Source: JBBRHQ01 sp963720735
GTDB lineage: Bacteria > Actinomycetota > Thermoleophilia > Solirubrobacterales > 70-9
Direction: 5' to 3'
Length of the DNA stretch: 64,000 nucleotides
Assembly: GCA_963720735.1 (NCBI GenBank)
Contig: CAVRGL010000008.1
Span: 1-64,000 of the forward strand
Part shown: positions 24,442 through 33,668 of the stretch, piece by piece
Layout of the letters: every line of letters starts with the position of its first letter
Position numbering within the stretch: the stretch's first letter is position 1
The notes under the pieces: generated by a model
The model's database searches: none
Told to the model about the DNA's origin: nothing
The model's input: the letters and a program-made list of their open reading frames with translations, nothing else
Position numbers and translations under genes: made by a program

Positions 24442-27400
24442 ATGGGGAGCCGTCGCCGGCACCTGTTCATCCTGCTGTTCGTTCTGGGTTTGGTGGCGGT
24501 CTCGGCGCTGGTGGTCGTCTCCAAGCCGACCAAGCTCGGCCTCGACCTGAAGGGCGGGGTCGAGTTGATTTACCAGGGCAAGCCCTCGGGGCAGGTCAAG
24601 GAGGTCAGCGGGAGCGACATCGACCGCTCGATCACGATCATCCGCGAGAGGATCGACAAGCTCGGCGTCTCCGAGCCGGAGGTCTCGCGGCTCGGTAACA
24701 CCGAGATCTCGGTCAGCCTCCCCGACGTCACCAACGCCCAGCGGGCGATCGACCAGGTCGGCACCACCGCGCAGCTCTACTTCTTCGACTGGGAGCCGAA
24801 CCTGATCGGCCCCGAGAAGGTGATCGGCGGCAATCCCGGGACGAACCCCCCGCAGGCGGCGCTGAAGGCCTCGAACAAGCGCTGGCGCGACGCGGGGCGT
24901 GATCCGACCAAGCCGCTCGCCCAGCAGCTGGTGCTCTCCGGCGCCTACCCGAGCGCCTATCAGGCGGCGCAGCTAGCGGCGAAGCAGCAGCCCCGGGCAT
25001 GTGCGGACTGCACCGCTTCGACCCCGCGCTACTACCTGTTCGAGAAGGCGGCCCCGCACAAGCTGATCGCGGGGCCGGAGACCTCGGTCAAGGACCTCTA
25101 CATCAGCCCGACCGGGCAGAAGCGCCCCCGCGACGGGATCGTCGTCAAGGTGCCGGTGGGGACGATCGTGGCCTCGGAGTCGCCGACCGACTCCAGCGGC
25201 AAGACGGTGCCGCCCGAGAACTTCCCGCCCGGCTGGTACGCGATCCGCGACAACCCGGCGCTCTCCGGCACCGACATCACCAACCCGGAGCAGGGCTTCG
25301 ACTCGACCACCAACGCCCCCAACGTCACCTTCGGCTTCAACGACCAGGGGCGCTCGGCATTCCAGGACGTGACCAGGGCGATCGCCCAGCGCGGCGCCAA
25401 CAGCGCCGCCGCGGCGGGGGCGATCGGCGGGGTCAGCGTCGATCAGGCGAGCGCCCTCTCGGGGCATTTCGCCGTGGTCCTCGACAACGTCGTCGTGACC
25501 CGGCCGATCATCAACTTCGTCGAGAACCCGGACGGGATCGACGGCCGCACCGGCGCCCAGATCTCCGGCGGGTTCCAGGACATCGGCGAGGCCCAGGACC
25601 TGGCGACGACGCTTCAGATCGGCGCCCTGCCGATCAACCTGAAGCTGATCAGCCAGACGCAGGTCTCGGCGACCCTGGGGCAGCAGGCGCTCGACCAGGG
25701 GGTCAAGGCCGGCGTGGTCGGCCTGATCGCGGTCATCCTCTTCCTGCTGATCTTCTACCGCTTCCTCGGGCTGATCGCGACGGTCGCGCTGGGCGCCTAC
25801 GCGGTGATCTTCTTCGCCCTGATCAAGCTGATCCCGATCACCCTGACCCTGCCGGGGATCGCCGGTCTGGTGCTGACGATCGGGGTGGCCGCCGACTCCA
25901 ACATCGTCATCTTCGAGCGAATAAAGGAGGAGGTGAGGGCGGGCAGATCGATGCCGGCGGCGATCGCCGCCGGCTACCGCCGGGGGATCGCGACGATCGT
26001 CGACGCGAACGTCGTCACCCTGCTGACTGCGTTCATCCTCTTCGTGCTGGCGACCGCGGGGGTGAAGGGCTTCGCCTTCACTCTCGGGGTCGGGACGATC
26101 GTCTCGCTGCTGACCGCAGTCGTCTTCACGCAGGCGCTGCTGGGCAGCATGAGTCGCAGCAGGTTCCTGCGCACCCCGGGCATGCTCGGCGCTTCAGCCG
26201 AGGAGCGCGTCCGCTGGCACTTCAACTTCATCGGCGCCAGCCGCTGGTTCTTCTCGATGTCGGGTTGCATCCTGCTGATCGGCGCCCTCTCGCTTGCCAC
26301 CAAGCAGCTCAACTTCGGGATCGACTTCGAGTCCGGGACGCGGATCAAGGTTGCGCTGGTCAAGCCGACCAACGAGGACTCGGTCCGAAGCACCCTGAGC
26401 GCCGCCAACATCGACGGCGAGGAGATCCAGAAGGTCTCCGACCCGGTGCTCGGTGACAACGTCTTCCAGATCCAGACCACCCAGCTCCAGCCCGACCGGG
26501 TCAAGAACGCCCGCTCGGCGCTCGCGTCGACCTACGGGATCGCCCAGAACGGCTTCGACAGCACCAGCGTCGGTCCGACCTTCGGCCAGCAGGTGGCGAA
26601 CAGCGCGCTGCAGGCGCTGATCCTCTCGATCCTGGTGATCGGCGCCTACATCGCCTTCCGCTTCCAGCCGAAGTTCGCGATCCCGGTGCTGATCGCTCTG
26701 CTGCACGACATCCTGATCACCGCCGGGATCTACTCGCTGACCGGTCGCGAGGTGACCACGGGCACGGTGGCCGCCTTCCTCACGATCCTCGGCTATTCGC
26801 TCTACGACACGATCATCGTCTTCGACCGAATACGCGAGAACCTGCCACGGATGCCCCGCGCGGCGTTCTCGCAGATCGTCAACCGCTCGATGAGCGAGGT
26901 CCTCACCCGCTCGCTCGCGACCAGCGTCTCCACCCTGTTCGGGGTCGTCTCGCTGCTGATCTTCGGCGGGGTGATCCTCAAGGACTTCGCCTTCGCGATG
27001 CTGGTCGGGATCGCCTCGGGGACCTACTCCTCGATCTTCATCGCCTCACCGGTGCTCAACGCCTGGAAGGAGCGGGAGCCCGCGTACCGCCGACGCCGCG
27101 CGCGGATCGAGCAGCTTGAGGGGACCGTGCCGGCCTTCGCCGACGACATCGCGGTGGCGAAGCTGAGCGCGGACGAGGAGACCGATGAGCAGATCGAGGA
27201 GGCGATAGCCGCGAAGCGGCGCGGCGAGGACGGGGACGGCGCCGCGGTGCTGACGGAAACCCCGGAGGGCGAGGCGGAGGCCGAGGCCGTGGCGCCGGCG
27301 GCGCTGGCCGAGTCGGCGGGGCCCGACGGCGCCGCCGAGCCTGAGGCCGACTCAGAGCCCGAGTCCGGCTCGCGGGCGGCGGAGCGCGCGGCGCGCCGGG

Positions 27401-27450
27401 AGCGCCGCCAGCAGCGGCGCGGGCGCCGCAAGCACGGGAGGAATCGCTAG
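24442..27450 (+). CDS. secDF: protein translocase subunit SecDF (fused)
   Basis: A 1002-residue fusion of SecD and SecF, the proton-driven accessory complex that helps pull exported proteins through SecYEG. The SecD part starts with a transmembrane helix (7-27) and the LGLDLKGGVELIYQ motif (32-45). It has a large periplasmic-type domain and a helix bundle ending near 570. The SecF part has its own first helix near 600 and the FGIDFESGTRIKV motif at about 624-637, followed by its helix bundle. A charged tail (about 880-1002), acidic/Ala-rich and then Arg-rich, is an extension beyond the conserved core. The stop abuts the next gene. Confidence 0.95.
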   Translation: MGSRRRHLFILLFVLGLVAVSALVVVSKPTKLGLDLKGGVELIYQGKPSGQVKEVSGSDIDRSITIIRERIDKLGVSEPEVSRLGNTEISVSLPDVTNAQRAIDQVGTTAQLYFFDWEPNLIGPEKVIGGNPGTNPPQAALKASNKRWRDAGRDPTKPLAQQLVLSGAYPSAYQAAQLAAKQQPRACADCTASTPRYYLFEKAAPHKLIAGPETSVKDLYISPTGQKRPRDGIVVKVPVGTIVASESPTDSSGKTVPPENFPPGWYAIRDNPALSGTDITNPEQGFDSTTNAPNVTFGFNDQGRSAFQDVTRAIAQRGANSAAAAGAIGGVSVDQASALSGHFAVVLDNVVVTRPIINFVENPDGIDGRTGAQISGGFQDIGEAQDLATTLQIGALPINLKLISQTQVSATLGQQALDQGVKAGVVGLIAVILFLLIFYRFLGLIATVALGAYAVIFFALIKLIPITLTLPGIAGLVLTIGVAADSNIVIFERIKEEVRAGRSMPAAIAAGYRRGIATIVDANVVTLLTAFILFVLATAGVKGFAFTLGVGTIVSLLTAVVFTQALLGSMSRSRFLRTPGMLGASAEERVRWHFNFIGASRWFFSMSGCILLIGALSLATKQLNFGIDFESGTRIKVALVKPTNEDSVRSTLSAANIDGEEIQKVSDPVLGDNVFQIQTTQLQPDRVKNARSALASTYGIAQNGFDSTSVGPTFGQQVANSALQALILSILVIGAYIAFRFQPKFAIPVLIALLHDILITAGIYSLTGREVTTGTVAAFLTILGYSLYDTIIVFDRIRENLPRMPRAAFSQIVNRSMSEVLTRSLATSVSTLFGVVSLLIFGGVILKDFAFAMLVGIASGTYSSIFIASPVLNAWKEREPAYRRRRARIEQLEGTVPAFADDIAVAKLSADEETDEQIEEAIAAKRRGEDGDGAAVLTETPEGEAEAEAVAPAALAESAGPDGAAEPEADSEPESGSRAAERAARRERRQQRRGRRKHGRNR

Positions 27451-27720
27451 ATGGCGCTCCTGGTCTGGTTCACGATGGGCATCGCTCTCTGGCACTTCAC
27501 CGTGTTCATGCCCGATCACTTCTGGCAGGGGATCGTCGGCGCCTTCCTCGGAGCGACGATCGGCGCCATCGCCTTCGGCGCGGCGGTGCAGATCGCCAGC
27601 GGGCGAGGGCTCGGCGATACCGATCTCGGCACCGCGCTGCTGGCGATCCCCGGCACGGCGGTCGGGCTCGCCTTGATCTACGCGATCGGCCTCCGACAGG
27701 AGCGGCTCGAGTCCGGCTAA
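27451..27720 (+). CDS. small membrane protein downstream of secDF
   Basis: An 89-residue product whose ATG follows the secDF stop directly, so the two are almost certainly cotranscribed. Three hydrophobic stretches are visible (LVWFTMGIALWHFTVFM, IVGAFLGATIGAIAFGAAVQ, ALLAIPGTAVGLALIYAI). I do not recognise a named family. The position suggests an envelope or export-related role, but that is context only. Confidence 0.65.
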   Translation: MALLVWFTMGIALWHFTVFMPDHFWQGIVGAFLGATIGAIAFGAAVQIASGRGLGDTDLGTALLAIPGTAVGLALIYAIGLRQERLESG

Positions 27721-27730
27721 CCGGCCACGT

Positions 27731-27769
27731 GGGACCTTTCAACCGCCTATATGGCGGCTCAAAGGTCCC
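27731..27769 (+). terminator. inverted repeat after the secDF operon, candidate terminator
   Basis: GGGACCTTT (27731-27739) pairs exactly with AAAGGTCCC (27761-27769). An inner CCGCC/GGCGG pairing surrounds the loop TATAT. No T tract follows. The position, 10 bases after the last gene of the secDF unit and before recJ, fits a terminator or transcript-end structure. A palindromic protein-binding site is the alternative. Confidence 0.5.
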
Positions 27770-27856
27770 AGGTCCCAGCCGGGAGGGGTGGAGTGGCCGC
27801 AAATTCGGCGCGTCGAGGGGGGAAGTGGCGTCGGGGCCGGTTCTTAGCCTCGGTGC

Positions 27857-30415
27857 GTGACCGAGTTGGCAAAGGCCTACACCGCGGAGTCCTATTCGTA
27901 CGCGGAGGCGCGCGCGCTGAGCGAGGGTCTCGGGCTCAGCGAGCCGGTGGCGATCGCGCTGGTGCGGCGCGGCTACCGCACCCCCGAGCAGGCTCGCGCC
28001 TTCCTCGAGGCTGACGAATCGCACCCGCCCTCCGCCTTCGACTCGCTCTCGGAGGCGACCCGTCCCCTGATCGACGCGATCGAGCGGGGTGAGCGGATCA
28101 CGGTGCACGGCGACTTCGATGTCGACGGCGTCTGCGCCACCGCGATCGCGGTCGGCACCCTTCGCGAGCTGGGGGCGAGCTGCGACTGGCTGATCCCCGA
28201 CCGGGTCGGCGAGGGCTATGGGCTCAGCGAGGCGAGCGTCGATGCGCTCGCCGAGCGCGGCACCTCGGTCATCCTCACCGTCGACTGCGCGATCACCGCG
28301 GTGGATGCCGTCGCCCGGGCCAGACAGCGGGGGATGGAGGTGGTGGTCACCGATCATCACCAGCCCGGTCCACAGCTCCCCGACTGCCCGGTTTTTCACC
28401 CCGTGCTGAGCGGCTATCCGTTCGGTGAGCTGTGCGGCGCTGCTGTCGCCTGGAAGCTGACCGCGGGCTTGCGCGAGGCGCTCGGCGGCGATCCTTCCGA
28501 GGCCGGGGGTGACCTCGACCTCGTTGCCCTGGCGACCGTCGCCGACCTGGTCCCGCTGCTCGGCGAGAACCGCTCGCTCGTGCGCCGCGGTCTCGAGCTC
28601 GCCCGCCGCGCCGAGCGCCCCGGGATGCGGGCCCTGATGGGGGTGGCGCGCTGTGAGCCCTCGACCCTCGACGAAGGCGACCTCGCCTTCCGCCTGGCGC
28701 CGCGGATCAACGCCTCCGGGCGGCTCTACCGGGCCGATGCCGGAGTCGAGCTGTTCCTCACCCGCGAGCCGGATCGGGCCGAGTCGATCGCCGCGGAGCT
28801 CGATCGCGCCAACGGGGAGCGGCGTCAGACCGAGAGGGAGGTGGAGGCTGCCGCCGGCGCCGCCCTCGCCGAGCTGCCAGAACGCCTCCGCGACGGCGCG
28901 GCGATCGTCCTCGCCGGCCGCGGCTGGCACCCCGGGGTGATCGGGATCGTCGCCTCGCGCCTCGCTGAGCGCCACCTGAAGCCGGCGATCGTGATCTCGG
29001 TCGATGCCGAGGGCCGGGCGCGCGGGTCCGGTCGCAGCGTCCCCGGCTTCGACCTGCTGGCGGGGCTGCGGGCCTGCTCGGAGCATCTCGGGCGCTTCGG
29101 GGGCCATCGCGCCGCCGCCGGGCTGGAGATCGATCCGGACCGGATCGATCAGTTCCGGGAAGCGTTCCTGGCCCACGCTTCCGCGGAGATCGGCAACGAG
29201 GAGAGGGTCCGCACCGAGCGCATCGATGCAATGGTCGGGGGCGACGGGCTCGGCCTCGGGCTCGCCGAGGAGCTCGAGCGGCTGGGCCCGTTCGGCGCCG
29301 GCAACCCAAACGTCAGCCTCCTGGTGCCCTCGGCGCGGGTCCGCGACGTCCGCGGCATGGGAGACGGCAGGCACTCGCGCTTCAACCTGCACAGCGGGGT
29401 CAACCGGGCGCTCACGGTCGCCTTCGGAAGGTCCTCGATCGCGGTTGGCGAGGATGAGGCGATCGACGCCGCGGTGCGGCTCGAGATCAACCAGTGGAAC
29501 GGCGCGGTCGAGCCGCGGCTGGTGCTCCGCGAGATGTACCGCCTGGGAGATGACGGGGGCCCGGATCCCGCCGCGCCCGAGCATCGTTGCGAGCCCGGCG
29601 AGACGGAGTGGTGGCGGCGATTCGAGGCGGAGGCGGCCGAGCCCCGCGGCGCCGGGACGCCGCCGCCGATCGCCGATGGCTTCGAGCGACAGGTCGTTCG
29701 GCGAAGCGGCTCGGCGGCGGCGATCATCGCCGAGCTCGTCTCCAGCGGAGACTCGGTCCTGGTGCTCTCGGCCGACGCGTCGCGCCGCGCCGGGCTCGCC
29801 GGTGGCGCGGCGGGTCTCTCCCGGTTCGCGGCCGGGGCGCCCCTGATCGCCTGCGGGCGCTGTCCACTCCAGGAGATCGAGGCGCTGGGAAGCGCCGGGG
29901 CCGGGCGGCTGGCGTTGGCCGATTACGCCGCCCTCGCGCTGTGCGGGGATCTGGCCGCCGACTACGAGCACGTCGTCCTGGTTGATCCCCCCACCTCCGC
30001 GGCGCTGATGGCGCTGGCGGTCACCGCGAGCCGCCCGCAGCGCTACCTGCACCCGGTCTGGGGCGAAGGCGAGATTGCCTTCTCCCACTCCGTCCTCGAC
30101 GAGCAATACGGGCTGCGCCAGCCGCTTCGCTCCCTGTTCACCGAGCTGCGGGCGGCCGGGCCATGCCAGGGACAGGTCCTGCGCGAGGTCCTCCTGGGCG
30201 GGGGCCGGTACCCTCGCAGCCCCGAGCTGGCGGCGCGCTGCATGTCGGTGCTGAGCGAGCTGGGCGTCGCCGGGATCGAGGCGGGATCGGGCTTTCGGCG
30301 TCTCGGGGCCGTATCCTCGAAGCAGACAGATCTGGGCCGCGCGGCATCATTTCGCGCCAGTTCGGCCCGTCGTGAGGAGGGCAAGAGATACCTCGAAGGT
30401 CTCAGAGATCCCTAG
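27857..30415 (+). CDS. recJ: single-stranded-DNA-specific exonuclease RecJ, extended
   Basis: An 852-residue DHH-family 5'-3' exonuclease starting at GTG. Motifs are in order: HGDFDVDG (84-91), the TVDC Asp at 143, DHH at 166-168, the later ATVADLVPLLGENR, and DHHA1 with GHRAAAGLEID. An OB-like domain follows (about 455-560). The last 280 residues are an extension beyond the classic core, with an Ala/Leu-rich fold (IIAELVSSGDSVLVLSADAS, YEHVVLVDPPTSAALMALAV). This recalls the C-terminal regions of the longer RecJ proteins of Gram-positive bacteria. It acts in recombination and mismatch repair in the cytoplasm, and is likely co-transcribed with relA. Confidence 0.93.
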   Translation: MTELAKAYTAESYSYAEARALSEGLGLSEPVAIALVRRGYRTPEQARAFLEADESHPPSAFDSLSEATRPLIDAIERGERITVHGDFDVDGVCATAIAVGTLRELGASCDWLIPDRVGEGYGLSEASVDALAERGTSVILTVDCAITAVDAVARARQRGMEVVVTDHHQPGPQLPDCPVFHPVLSGYPFGELCGAAVAWKLTAGLREALGGDPSEAGGDLDLVALATVADLVPLLGENRSLVRRGLELARRAERPGMRALMGVARCEPSTLDEGDLAFRLAPRINASGRLYRADAGVELFLTREPDRAESIAAELDRANGERRQTEREVEAAAGAALAELPERLRDGAAIVLAGRGWHPGVIGIVASRLAERHLKPAIVISVDAEGRARGSGRSVPGFDLLAGLRACSEHLGRFGGHRAAAGLEIDPDRIDQFREAFLAHASAEIGNEERVRTERIDAMVGGDGLGLGLAEELERLGPFGAGNPNVSLLVPSARVRDVRGMGDGRHSRFNLHSGVNRALTVAFGRSSIAVGEDEAIDAAVRLEINQWNGAVEPRLVLREMYRLGDDGGPDPAAPEHRCEPGETEWWRRFEAEAAEPRGAGTPPPIADGFERQVVRRSGSAAAIIAELVSSGDSVLVLSADASRRAGLAGGAAGLSRFAAGAPLIACGRCPLQEIEALGSAGAGRLALADYAALALCGDLAADYEHVVLVDPPTSAALMALAVTASRPQRYLHPVWGEGEIAFSHSVLDEQYGLRQPLRSLFTELRAAGPCQGQVLREVLLGGGRYPRSPELAARCMSVLSELGVAGIEAGSGFRRLGAVSSKQTDLGRAASFRASSARREEGKRYLEGLRDP

Positions 30416-30471
30416 AAGGACCCGAGCCGCGCGAGACGGCGGCTCCGGCCACCGCTATCCCGCGCCAGCCG

Positions 30472-32814
30472 GTGGGGGAGACGACCCCAGCGAGCGCGAA
30501 CGGCGGCGATGAGCCCGAGGACCGCGGCGGCCACACCAAGGTCGGAGCTCCGGTGGGAGATGGCGGCGCCGCCCCGCTCGACGAGCAGACCCGGAGGCTG
30601 AACGAGCAGCAGCGTGCCCTGCTCGGCGACCTGCTCGCGGTGGTCGAGGAGTTCGACTCCTCCCTGAACGGCGAGTCAGCGGCGGTGGAGCCGATCGACC
30701 GGCTCGCCGTGGAGCGGGCCTTCGCCTTCTCCTGCGAACGCCACGCCAATCAGATGAGGAAGTCGGGTGACGAGTTCATCACCCACCCGGTGGGCGTGGC
30801 GCGAATCTGCGCCGGCATGAGGCTCGACACCGAGACCCTCTGCGCGGCTCTCCTCCATGACACGGTCGAGGACACCAGCGCGAGCCTCGAGGAGATCGAC
30901 ACCGAGTTCGGCGAGGAGGTGGTGCAGCTGGTCGACGGTGTGACCAAGCTCACCGGGATCACCTTCGAGAGCCGTGACGAGCGCCAGGCAGAGAACTACC
31001 GCAAGATGATGGTGGCGATGGCAAGCGACGTCAGGGTGATCCTGATCAAGCTCGCCGATCGCCTCCACAACATGCGCACCCTCGGCGCCCTGCCGAAGCA
31101 GAAACAGATCGCCAAAGCGCGCGAGACGGTCGAGATCTACGCGCCTCTGGCCCACCGCCTCGGGATCCACGCGATCAAGTGGGAGCTCGAGGACCTCGCA
31201 TTCGCCACCCTTCACCCGCGCAAGTACGACGAGATCAAGGAGCTGGTCGCCCAGCAGCGTGCCGAGCGGGAGGAATACGTCAAGGACGCCGGCCGCTTCC
31301 TGGCCGAGGAGCTGAAGCAGGTGGGAATCGAGGCGCAGATCTCGGGCCGCGCCAAGCACTTCTACTCGATCTACACGAAGATGACCAAGAAGGGGCGCGA
31401 GTTCAACGAGATCCTCGACCTGACCGCGATGCGCGTGATCGTCGGCTCGGTCAAGGACTGCTACGGGGCGATCGGCATCATCCACTCGCTCTGGAAGCCC
31501 CTGCCCGGCCGCTTCAAGGACTTCGTGGCGATGCCTAAGGCCAACATGTACCAGGCCCTGCACACGACCGTGATCGGGCCTGAGGGCAAGCCGCTGGAGA
31601 TCCAGATCCGCACCGCTGAGATGCACGAGCTGGCCGAGTTCGGGATCGCTGCCCACGTCGCCTACAAGGAGGGCGGTAAGGGGGACCCGAGGCGCGAGAA
31701 GATGACCTGGCTGCGGCAGCTGGTCGAGTCGGAGGGCGAGCAGGATCCGGCCGAGTTCCTCGAGTCGCTGAAGGTCGACCTGTTCGAGGACGAGGTCTTC
31801 GTCTTCACCCCGAAGGGCGAGGTCAAGAACCTCTCCGGCGGCTCGACCCCGCTCGACTTCGCTTACGCGGTCCACACCGACGTCGGACACCGCTGCGTCG
31901 GCGCCAAGGTCAACGGCAAGATCGTGCCGCTCCACTACCAGCTGAAATCGGGGGACATCGTCGAGGTGCTGACGGCGAAGCGCGAGCGCGGGCCCTCACG
32001 GGACTGGCTGAAGCTGGTTCGCACCAGCCGCGCTCGCAACAAGATTCGGGCCTGGTTCAAGGAGGAGCGCCGCGAGGACGCCGAGCGGCACGGGCGGGAG
32101 GTGCTCGAGCAGGCCCTGCGCAAGCGAAACCTGCCGATGCAGAAGCTGGCCATGTCGCCGCTGCTCGCCGACGTCTTCCGCGAGATGGGCTTCCGCAAGG
32201 CGACAGACTTCTACATCGCCCTGGGCCAGGGAAAGATCCCGGCGAAGACCGTCGCCAACAAGCTGATGCAGAGGCTGAAGGCGGGGGAGGCGGTCGAGGA
32301 GCGGGCTCCGCTGCCTCTGGACACGAGTCGCGAGGACGCCGCCCGCCGGACGCGGGAGGCGTCGAACTTCGGCATCCAGGTGAAGGGCGTCGACGACGTC
32401 GCGGTGCGCCTGGCGAAGTGCTGCCGGCCGGTGCCGGGCGATGAGATCGTCGGCTACGTATCACTGGGCAGGGGGATCACCATCCATCGCGAGGACTGCC
32501 GCAACGTCAAGACTCTGAAGAAGGCGCCCGAGCGGTTTGTCTCGGTCGACTGGGACGGGGACAACGAAGCCTCATACCGGGTCGAGCTGCAGGTCGACGC
32601 CTGGGATCGGACCCGGCTGCTCGAGGACCTCTCGCGGACACTCGCGGAGGCGGGGATCAACATCCTCGAGGCGAGCTGCACGACCAAGCACCCGATGGTC
32701 AAGAACCGCTTCGTGGTCGAGGTCGGCGACACCCACCAGCTGAAGCAGTGCATCTCGCGGATCCGCAACGTCGAGTCGGTGTTCGACGCCTACCGGGTCA
32801 CCCCCACAGGCTGA
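30472..32814 (+). CDS. relA: bifunctional (p)ppGpp synthetase/hydrolase RelA/SpoT
   Basis: A 780-residue stringent response enzyme, GTG start. The HD hydrolase domain has His91, ITHPVG (His105) and LLHDTVEDT (His129-Asp130), all intact. The synthetase domain carries GRAKHFYSIYTKM, MRVIVGSV and LEIQIRTAEMHE. The RFKD segment (RxKD) is the charge signature of bifunctional enzymes rather than RelA-only synthetases. TGS (DEVFVFTPKGEVKNLSGG), zinc-finger-type (AKCCRPVPGDEIVGY) and ACT (RVELQVDAWDRTRLLEDLS) domains follow. It senses uncharged tRNA on the ribosome and adjusts growth. About 55 non-conserved N-terminal residues precede the HD domain. Confidence 0.95.
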   Translation: MGETTPASANGGDEPEDRGGHTKVGAPVGDGGAAPLDEQTRRLNEQQRALLGDLLAVVEEFDSSLNGESAAVEPIDRLAVERAFAFSCERHANQMRKSGDEFITHPVGVARICAGMRLDTETLCAALLHDTVEDTSASLEEIDTEFGEEVVQLVDGVTKLTGITFESRDERQAENYRKMMVAMASDVRVILIKLADRLHNMRTLGALPKQKQIAKARETVEIYAPLAHRLGIHAIKWELEDLAFATLHPRKYDEIKELVAQQRAEREEYVKDAGRFLAEELKQVGIEAQISGRAKHFYSIYTKMTKKGREFNEILDLTAMRVIVGSVKDCYGAIGIIHSLWKPLPGRFKDFVAMPKANMYQALHTTVIGPEGKPLEIQIRTAEMHELAEFGIAAHVAYKEGGKGDPRREKMTWLRQLVESEGEQDPAEFLESLKVDLFEDEVFVFTPKGEVKNLSGGSTPLDFAYAVHTDVGHRCVGAKVNGKIVPLHYQLKSGDIVEVLTAKRERGPSRDWLKLVRTSRARNKIRAWFKEERREDAERHGREVLEQALRKRNLPMQKLAMSPLLADVFREMGFRKATDFYIALGQGKIPAKTVANKLMQRLKAGEAVEERAPLPLDTSREDAARRTREASNFGIQVKGVDDVAVRLAKCCRPVPGDEIVGYVSLGRGITIHREDCRNVKTLKKAPERFVSVDWDGDNEASYRVELQVDAWDRTRLLEDLSRTLAEAGINILEASCTTKHPMVKNRFVVEVGDTHQLKQCISRIRNVESVFDAYRVTPTG

Positions 32815-32822
32815 GCAGGCAC

Positions 32823-33260
32823 ATGGAGCAGAGCCTCTCGGAGCTTGTGCAGCTTTGGATCGAGGCCTACAACGACCGTGACTTCGAGGCGATGGCCGCG
32901 CTTGCCGACCCGCGGATCGAGTGGGTGGTCGCCCGCGAGCACCCCGCTGCCACCACGCACCGCGGGACCGAGGCGATCCTCTCCTATCTGGAGGACTGGG
33001 GTCGGACCCTGCCCGGGATGACTTATGTCTCGGATGAGATCGTCGAGCGGGGAGACCGGGTGCTGACGGTGGGCCGGCTGCGCGGATCCGGGTCGGGCAG
33101 CGGCGCCGAGGTCGATGTGAGGATCGCGACGATCTCGACCTTCGCGGAGGGGCGAGCTGTCCGGGTCGAGGAGTTCCTCGATCCGGAGGAGGCGAAGAGC
33201 GCGCTCACCGGGGACAACTCACCGAGAAATGAGGAGGGTGCCGACCGCCCGCCCAAATAA
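32823..33260 (+). CDS. SnoaL-like domain protein, intact
   Basis: A 145-residue NTF2-fold protein. Helix LVQLWIEAYNDRDFEAMAAL is followed by DPRIEWVV, then strands DEIVERGDRVLTVGRLRG and VDVRIATISTFAEGRAVRVE. It ends FLDPEEAKSALTGD with a hydrophilic tail. It starts eight bases after the relA stop. Unlike the SnoaL-like genes at the left of the window, it has no frameshift. The ligand and function are unknown. Confidence 0.7.
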   Translation: MEQSLSELVQLWIEAYNDRDFEAMAALADPRIEWVVAREHPAATTHRGTEAILSYLEDWGRTLPGMTYVSDEIVERGDRVLTVGRLRGSGSGSGAEVDVRIATISTFAEGRAVRVEEFLDPEEAKSALTGDNSPRNEEGADRPPK

Positions 33261-33305
33261 CATGGGTGCCCCAGTCCCCTTGCGAAAAGACAAGAGAGGG
33301 TAGCC

Positions 33306-33659
33306 GTGCCGCGGATCGTCAACGTCATCCTCGGCGAGATCAGCCTCAGAGCGCTTCGGGGAGAGAGTAACTCGGAGTCATCCAGTATCGGGCCGGCGCT
33401 GGCGCTGGCGATCCGCTACTACCTGACCGAGAAGGACAGCTACGCGCCCGGCTGGGCGTACCCGCGCTTCCGGCGCGAGCTGATCGAGGGGGAGGGGGTC
33501 CAGGTCCAGATCACGATCGACGACGCGCCCTGGGAGGCGCTGGAGCGGGAGGCGGACCGCCAGGGCGTCTCAGCCGAGCGCCTCGCAGAGCACGCGGCGC
33601 TCTACTTCGCCGCCCACGTGGAGACCGGCCGGATCGGCCGCAGCGTCCTCGACGACTGA
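33306..33659 (+). CDS. small protein, paralog flanking the ECF sigma gene (copy 1)
   Basis: A 117-residue soluble protein with no named family that I recognise. A helix (ALALAIRYYLTEKD) follows a weakly conserved N-terminus. A beta strand VQVQITIDDAPWEA leads to the helix pair ALEREADRQGVSAERLAEHA, which ends in ALYFAAHVETG. The C-terminal strand-helix-helix resembles a ribbon-helix-helix arrangement, but that is only a pattern impression. It aligns with the protein at 34613 (shared LEREA-RQ---RL--HA-L core). It converges with the sigma factor gene, ending nine bases away. Confidence 0.6.
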   Translation: MPRIVNVILGEISLRALRGESNSESSSIGPALALAIRYYLTEKDSYAPGWAYPRFRRELIEGEGVQVQITIDDAPWEALEREADRQGVSAERLAEHAALYFAAHVETGRIGRSVLDD

Positions 33660-33668
33660 CCCCGCAGC

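Noticed and set aside
27506..30106. 866-codon open frame antisense to recJ
   Set aside because: High-GC codon bias keeps the opposite frame open; the translation is Arg/Gly/Asp/Leu-rich with no domain, while the sense strand has complete RecJ motifs.
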